Source: Desulfobacteraceae bacterium
GTDB taxonomy: Bacteria; Desulfobacterota; DSM-4660; Desulfatiglandales; JALVMZ01
Length of the DNA: 9,667 nt
Direction of reading: 5' to 3'
Assembly: GCA_027032655.1 (NCBI GenBank)
Contig: JALVMZ010000570.1
Span: 1-9,667, forward strand
Under the pieces are notes generated by a model, which searched no databases, was not told the DNA's origin, and saw only the letters and a program-made list of their open reading frames with translations. Shown here piece after piece: positions 6,447-9,667 of the stretch. The first letter of the stretch is position 1. Every line of letters begins with the position of its first letter. Position numbers and translations under genes: made by a program.

Positions 6447-8577
6447 AAGAAAAGTAGCCGGTGACAGATTCATTATCAATGTCTGAGATAAGGGAGAGTC
6501 TTCTCTCAAGGAGCATTCTCAGATAAACATTCTCTCTCTTCATTAGCCATGGATCAGAACCGAATATCCTATCCGCAATCCTCTTTGAATTTTCAAGTAT
6601 ATCAATATGTCTTAAAAGTAGATCAAGATCTATCTCAGTCTTTCCCCACTGCTTTGCTCCGGTAAATTCTCCTGGACCACGCAGTTTCATGTCTCTTTCT
6701 GCAATGTAAAATCCATCATTACTCTTTTCCAGCACTTTCAACCTCTCAAGGGCCTTATCATTTAATTTATCCGGTATTACTAAAAAACATATTGAATCTT
6801 TCGCTCCCCTTCCTATCCTCCCCCTTAATTGATGGAGCTGGGCAAGACCATATCTTTCAGGGTGCTCAACTATCATTACTGTTGCATCCGGAATATGCAC
6901 CCCAAGCTCAAGAACCGTGGTCCCCACAAGGACACTTATCTTTTTTCTTTTAAATTTATCCATTATCTCTGCCTTTTCTTCATAAGACAGGGCACCATGA
7001 ATAAGTCCAACTCTATATGCGGGCTCAAGGAGCCTCTTCAACTGAAAGGTCATATCAAGGACATTTTTAAGCCCTGTTCCATCTGAATCAGTAATTAAGG
7101 GACATATAACAAAGGCCTGCTCTCCTCTTTTAAGCCTGCATATCAGTTCTTCATAAATCCATCTCTTTCTGCTTCTTTTCACTATCTCTGTCCTGCATAC
7201 GCCTCTTCCCCGCGGGAATTCCTTTATTATTGAAATATCCATATCTCCATAAAGGGTCATGGAAAGGGTCCTCGGAATTGGTGTTGCTGACATAACCAGG
7301 AGATGTGGAGATTTGCCCTTCAGAGTAAGGTCAATCCTCTGTCTCAATCCAAACCTGTGCTGTTCATCTATAATAACAAGGGCAAGGTCTTTAAAATGAA
7401 GACCTTCCTGAATAAGTGAGTGTGTGCCAATAACAAGATTGTAGCTCCCCTTATTTATCATGGAATATATTCGCTTTTTTTCATTTGTGTTCAGATTGCC
7501 TTTAATCAGAACAGGCCGAAAACCCATCTCCGCTGGCAAAGAGCTGAAATACTCCATATGTTGATCTGCAAGGATCTGCGTTGGCACCATTATTGCACAC
7601 TGTCTTTTATTTAACGCACATATCCAGGCAGATATTGCACATACAACCGTCTTTCCACATCCCACATCTCCCATCAATAACCTGTTCATGGGATATGGCC
7701 TTTTTATGTCACTGCATATCTCTTTAATCGCCTTTATCTGGTCTCCGGTAAGATCAAACGGCAGATATTCCTCTGCCATTTTAATAACCTCCCGGGGGGA
7801 CCTGAGTTCCGGTGCATCTGTTAAAAACCTCTTCTCCCTGAGCCATGAAGATGTCAGAATGAAGAGGAGCAGATTATCAAAGATAAGTCTCCTATGAAAT
7901 GGAGTTTCCATGGCATTTAACTGATCAAGGGTATAACTGAGAGGCGGGTCGTGTAGCTGGCTTATGGTGTCTTTTAAATCAGGGAGGTTAAATTCCTTTG
8001 GTATCCATTCGGGCACTGGATCAATAATATCTTCTTTGAATCTTGAGACAGCATCTCTAATTGCATTCCTCAGAACCTCCTCCGGAATACCTTCTATTTT
8101 TGGGTAAATGGGATAATAACAGGGCTTCCAGGATTTTGGGGGGATTAAACGGGGATGAAACATATATCTACTGCCAGACATATTCGTAATCTTCCCATAA
8201 GATAGAATCTCTCCTTTTAAGGTTGAAAGTGCTCTCATATGTCTTTTATTGTAATTAAACCAGGCAAGATGGAGAGTTCCTGTTCCATCATCTATCTCAA
8301 TCCTGAATATCTTTCTTCTCCTTGAAATAAAAGACTCTCCGGATGACTTCACTATTCCTTTTACAATCAGGGTATTTCCTTCCTCAGCCATGCGAATTGG
8401 GATTATCTTTGTCCTGTCTTCGTATCTGAGAGGAATCAAAAAGAGGGCATCTATAACTGTATGCACCCCCCTTCTCTGGAGGGATAATGCCCGCTTTGCT
8501 CCTATTCCCTTGAGAACTGATACTGGATGATTAATGGAGTGGATGCCCTTTAAAAACTTTAATAGTATATTTTCCAT
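6445..8577 (-). CDS. recG: ATP-dependent DNA helicase RecG
   Basis: RecG is a superfamily 2 double-strand DNA translocase that reverses stalled replication forks and processes branched recombination intermediates. The protein has 710 residues, close to the usual 690-700. The N-terminal wedge region covers about 15-220, including the helix-hairpin-like HPVSVLKGIGAKRA (17-30) and an OB-fold around 65-145. Helicase motifs follow in order: Walker A GDVGCGKT (303-310), motif II DEQH (404-407), motif III MSATPIPRTL (429-438) and motif VI QLRGRIGRG (583-591). The C-terminal translocation motif is ERDMKLRGPGEFTGAKQWG (627-645). All are intact, so it should be active. The ATG at 8577 has no close Shine-Dalgarno (AAGGA is too far upstream), so it may depend on translation of pcm, which ends 14 bp before it. 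The two genes probably share a transcript. Confidence 0.97.
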   Translation of the reverse strand: MENILLKFLKGIHSINHPVSVLKGIGAKRALSLQRRGVHTVIDALFLIPLRYEDRTKIIPIRMAEEGNTLIVKGIVKSSGESFISRRRKIFRIEIDDGTGTLHLAWFNYNKRHMRALSTLKGEILSYGKITNMSGSRYMFHPRLIPPKSWKPCYYPIYPKIEGIPEEVLRNAIRDAVSRFKEDIIDPVPEWIPKEFNLPDLKDTISQLHDPPLSYTLDQLNAMETPFHRRLIFDNLLLFILTSSWLREKRFLTDAPELRSPREVIKMAEEYLPFDLTGDQIKAIKEICSDIKRPYPMNRLLMGDVGCGKTVVCAISAWICALNKRQCAIMVPTQILADQHMEYFSSLPAEMGFRPVLIKGNLNTNEKKRIYSMINKGSYNLVIGTHSLIQEGLHFKDLALVIIDEQHRFGLRQRIDLTLKGKSPHLLVMSATPIPRTLSMTLYGDMDISIIKEFPRGRGVCRTEIVKRSRKRWIYEELICRLKRGEQAFVICPLITDSDGTGLKNVLDMTFQLKRLLEPAYRVGLIHGALSYEEKAEIMDKFKRKKISVLVGTTVLELGVHIPDATVMIVEHPERYGLAQLHQLRGRIGRGAKDSICFLVIPDKLNDKALERLKVLEKSNDGFYIAERDMKLRGPGEFTGAKQWGKTEIDLDLLLRHIDILENSKRIADRIFGSDPWLMKRENVYLRMLLERRLSLISDIDNESVTGYFS

Positions 8578-8591
8578 AAAAGAGTATCTTT

Positions 8592-9257
8592 TTATTCCTT
8601 CCAGCCATGAACCCCGATGAGGTCAACAAATCTGCATCCACCAAGATTCTTTCTCTTAAATTCATCCCCTTGCCTGGTAACCCTTATGAGCTCCTGTGTA
8701 AGGCGGTCCCCTACCGGGATTACCAGCCTGCCTCCATCTGCAAGCTGATCCATCAGTGGTTGTGGTATCTTTGGTGCACCTGCTGTAACAATAATTGCAT
8801 CAAAAGGGGCGTGTTCCTCCCATCCAAGGGTGCCATCAAACGCCTTGAAAAAGATATTTTCATATCCCAGCGATTGGAGAAGTGATTTTGCCTTCTCCAA
8901 GAGGGGAACCACCCTTTCAATGGTATAAACCTCTCTGGAAAGTTCGGCAAGGATTGCTGTCTGATAACCGCTTCCTGTTCCAATTTCAAGGGTCTTCTCA
9001 GTCCCGGTTAGTTCAAGTTCCTGGGTCATCAATGCCACCATATAGGGCTGTGATATGGTTTGATTGTATCCAATGGGTAAAGGATGATCATTATATGCCT
9101 CATGGCGTGAATCCTTATCCACAAAGAGGTGCCTGGGAATCCTGCCCATTACCTTCAGCACATCCTTATCTCTTATCCCCCGGGGAATAAGCTGGGTCTT
9201 TACCATCCTTTCCCTTGGAATCCTGTATTCATCATTTTCATCTGTCTTGATTTTCAT
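8592..9257 (-). CDS. pcm: Protein-L-isoaspartate O-methyltransferase
   Basis: This cytoplasmic enzyme methylates abnormal L-isoaspartyl residues using S-adenosylmethionine, starting their conversion back to aspartate and so repairing aged proteins. It has 221 residues, normal length. The conserved PIGYNQTISQPYMVA segment (about 61-75) precedes SAM motif I LEIGTGSGYQTAILAE (90-105). Acidic Glu114 of the TIERV strand follows, then the FDAIIVTAGAP strand (about 152-162) and the family C-terminal segment GGCRFVDLIGVHGW (206-219). The ATG at 9257 has no clear Shine-Dalgarno. An internal ATG at 9206 (residue 18) has AAGGGA four bases upstream and would also leave a complete core. I keep 9257 because related proteins usually have some residues before the RMVxxQL helix. 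recG follows closely. Confidence 0.95.
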   Translation of the reverse strand: MKIKTDENDEYRIPRERMVKTQLIPRGIRDKDVLKVMGRIPRHLFVDKDSRHEAYNDHPLPIGYNQTISQPYMVALMTQELELTGTEKTLEIGTGSGYQTAILAELSREVYTIERVVPLLEKAKSLLQSLGYENIFFKAFDGTLGWEEHAPFDAIIVTAGAPKIPQPLMDQLADGGRLVIPVGDRLTQELIRVTRQGDEFKRKNLGGCRFVDLIGVHGWKE

Positions 9258-9286
9258 GATAATGAATCAATGATATTTTTATGACT

Positions 9287-9316
9287 ATCATAATAAATAA
9301 CAGCCATGTAAATCAA
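9287..9316 (-). promoter_or_regulatory. Candidate promoter for pcm-recG
   Basis: On the minus strand, TTGATT (9316-9311) and TATGAT (9292-9287) are 18 bp apart. Transcription would start near 9280, about 23 nt before the pcm ATG at 9257. The surrounding DNA is AT-rich, which weakens the call. Confidence 0.4.
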
Positions 9317-9439
9317 TGAAAAGGGTAGCCTGCGGAGTATTCTCTTTTTTGGTTCTTCTCTGGATTAATTGATAGGAAATATACTAACTTATGGAAATTA
9401 TGATCATTATGATTGAACATAATATAATATATGGAAAAA

Positions 9440-9621
9440 ATCAGGTGGATGGTATCGTCCTTTCGCTTCCATTCGCTACGCCATCCATGGCTCCGCTCAC
9501 TGCTGATCAGGCACCAAATTATCGTATTGATGAAGTGAGCAACTTTAATGTTACTGATTACTAAATTATCTGGAATTTGGTGCCTGATAAAGCCGCTCAA
9601 GGAAGATACCATCCACCTGAT
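9440..9621. repeat. Element bounded by a 16-bp perfect inverted repeat
   Basis: The left arm ATCAGGTGGATGGTAT (9440-9455) is the exact reverse complement of 9606-9621. Inward, pairing continues with one mismatch for about seven more bases (CGTCCTT against CTTCCTT). The unit is about 182 bp and contains a second inverted repeat. No target-site duplication and no transposase are visible. It could be a non-autonomous mobile element (MITE or REP type) or the template of a long structured RNA. Confidence 0.6.
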
Positions 9622-9652
9622 GGGCTGTCCGGGTCTTTGTTGTAGCGAATGG
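9469..9652. repeat. 11-bp inverted repeat crossing the outer pair
   Basis: CCATTCGCTAC (9469-9479) is the exact reverse complement of GTAGCGAATGG (9642-9652). Its left arm lies inside the outer inverted repeat and its right arm outside. Both pairings could therefore coexist only as a pseudoknot; otherwise they are alternatives, or two REP-like units in opposite orientation. Confidence 0.45.
9506..9588. repeat. Inner 15-bp perfect inverted repeat
   Basis: ATCAGGCACCAAATT (9506-9520) is the exact reverse complement of 9574-9588, with a 53-base AT-rich loop between. Its arm begins ATCAGG, as does the outer arm, so the two inverted repeats may share an origin. Nested inside the outer repeat, it would give a long interrupted hairpin. 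Confidence 0.6.
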
Positions 9653-9667
9653 CGGGAGGGCTTCGTC
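9622..9667 (+). repeat. Dispersed intergenic repeat, copy 2 (runs to the window end)
   Basis: The first 20 bases (9622-9641) match the minus strand of 6374-6393 at 19 positions. The copy starts exactly one base after the right arm of the 16-bp inverted repeat. The return to GGGCT at 9658-9662 parallels copy 1. The orientation is opposite to copy 1, so the two copies bracket recG and pcm. Confidence 0.5.

Larger units (their letters stand above)
9258..9667. other. 410-bp intergenic region with no supported gene
   Basis: From 9258 to about 9439 the DNA is AT-rich and contains only the candidate pcm promoter. From 9440 to the window end it changes abruptly to a less AT-rich, repeat-filled element with nested inverted repeats. 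Open frames on both strands run straight through the inverted repeats, lack ribosome-binding sites and look accidental. The window ends inside the element, so its right boundary is unknown. Confidence 0.6.

Noticed and set aside
9391..9564. A 57-codon plus-strand open frame starting MEIMIIMIEH
   Set aside because: There is no Shine-Dalgarno before the ATG at 9391, the N-terminus is low-complexity, and the rest is the inverted-repeat sequence.
9313..9612. A 99-codon open frame on the minus strand upstream of pcm
   Set aside because: It runs through both inverted repeats, has no ribosome-binding site, and its composition follows the repeat rather than a protein. It is probably accidental.

Overview
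The window is a dense stretch of bacterial chromosome of fairly low GC content by eye. It reads as ordinary vertically inherited housekeeping DNA, except for its right-hand edge. The gene content suggests an anaerobe of the Desulfobacterota (former Deltaproteobacteria), Nitrospirota or a related lineage: a YedF-type selenium-metabolism protein beside its characteristic LysR regulator, a 435-residue stand-alone homoserine dehydrogenase, and an ApgM-type mutase/kinase protein inside a threonine-pathway operon. No rRNA, tRNA, CRISPR array, transposase or phage gene was seen.

Layout. Left part, plus strand: a LysR-type regulator (98-1024), then yedF (1181-1780) behind a good sigma-70-type promoter. 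Converging on yedF from the minus strand is a short conserved protein of unknown function (1806-2339), whose start is fixed by a strong Shine-Dalgarno. Middle, minus strand, transcribed in the order alaC (6247-5081), hom (5029-3722), apgM (3716-2496): a class I aminotransferase, homoserine dehydrogenase, and an ApgM-family protein that may be the missing homoserine kinase. A promoter upstream of alaC fits one transcript, and the apgM ribosome-binding site lies inside the last codons of hom. Right part, minus strand: pcm (9257-8592) followed 14 bp later by recG (8577-6445), a protein-repair plus fork-repair pair with a candidate promoter upstream of pcm.

The non-coding DNA is the less routine part. 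The last ~230 bases (9440-9667) form a structured repeat element: a 16-bp perfect outer inverted repeat, a 15-bp perfect inner one, and an 11-bp one that crosses the outer pair. A 20-bp segment at its right side (9622-9641) recurs with one mismatch, in opposite orientation, in the recG-alaC intergenic region (6374-6393). This points to a dispersed intergenic repeat family that brackets recG-pcm. I see no complete new multi-gene system here. The best leads are the selenium regulator/YedF pair, the candidate homoserine kinase and the repeat family.
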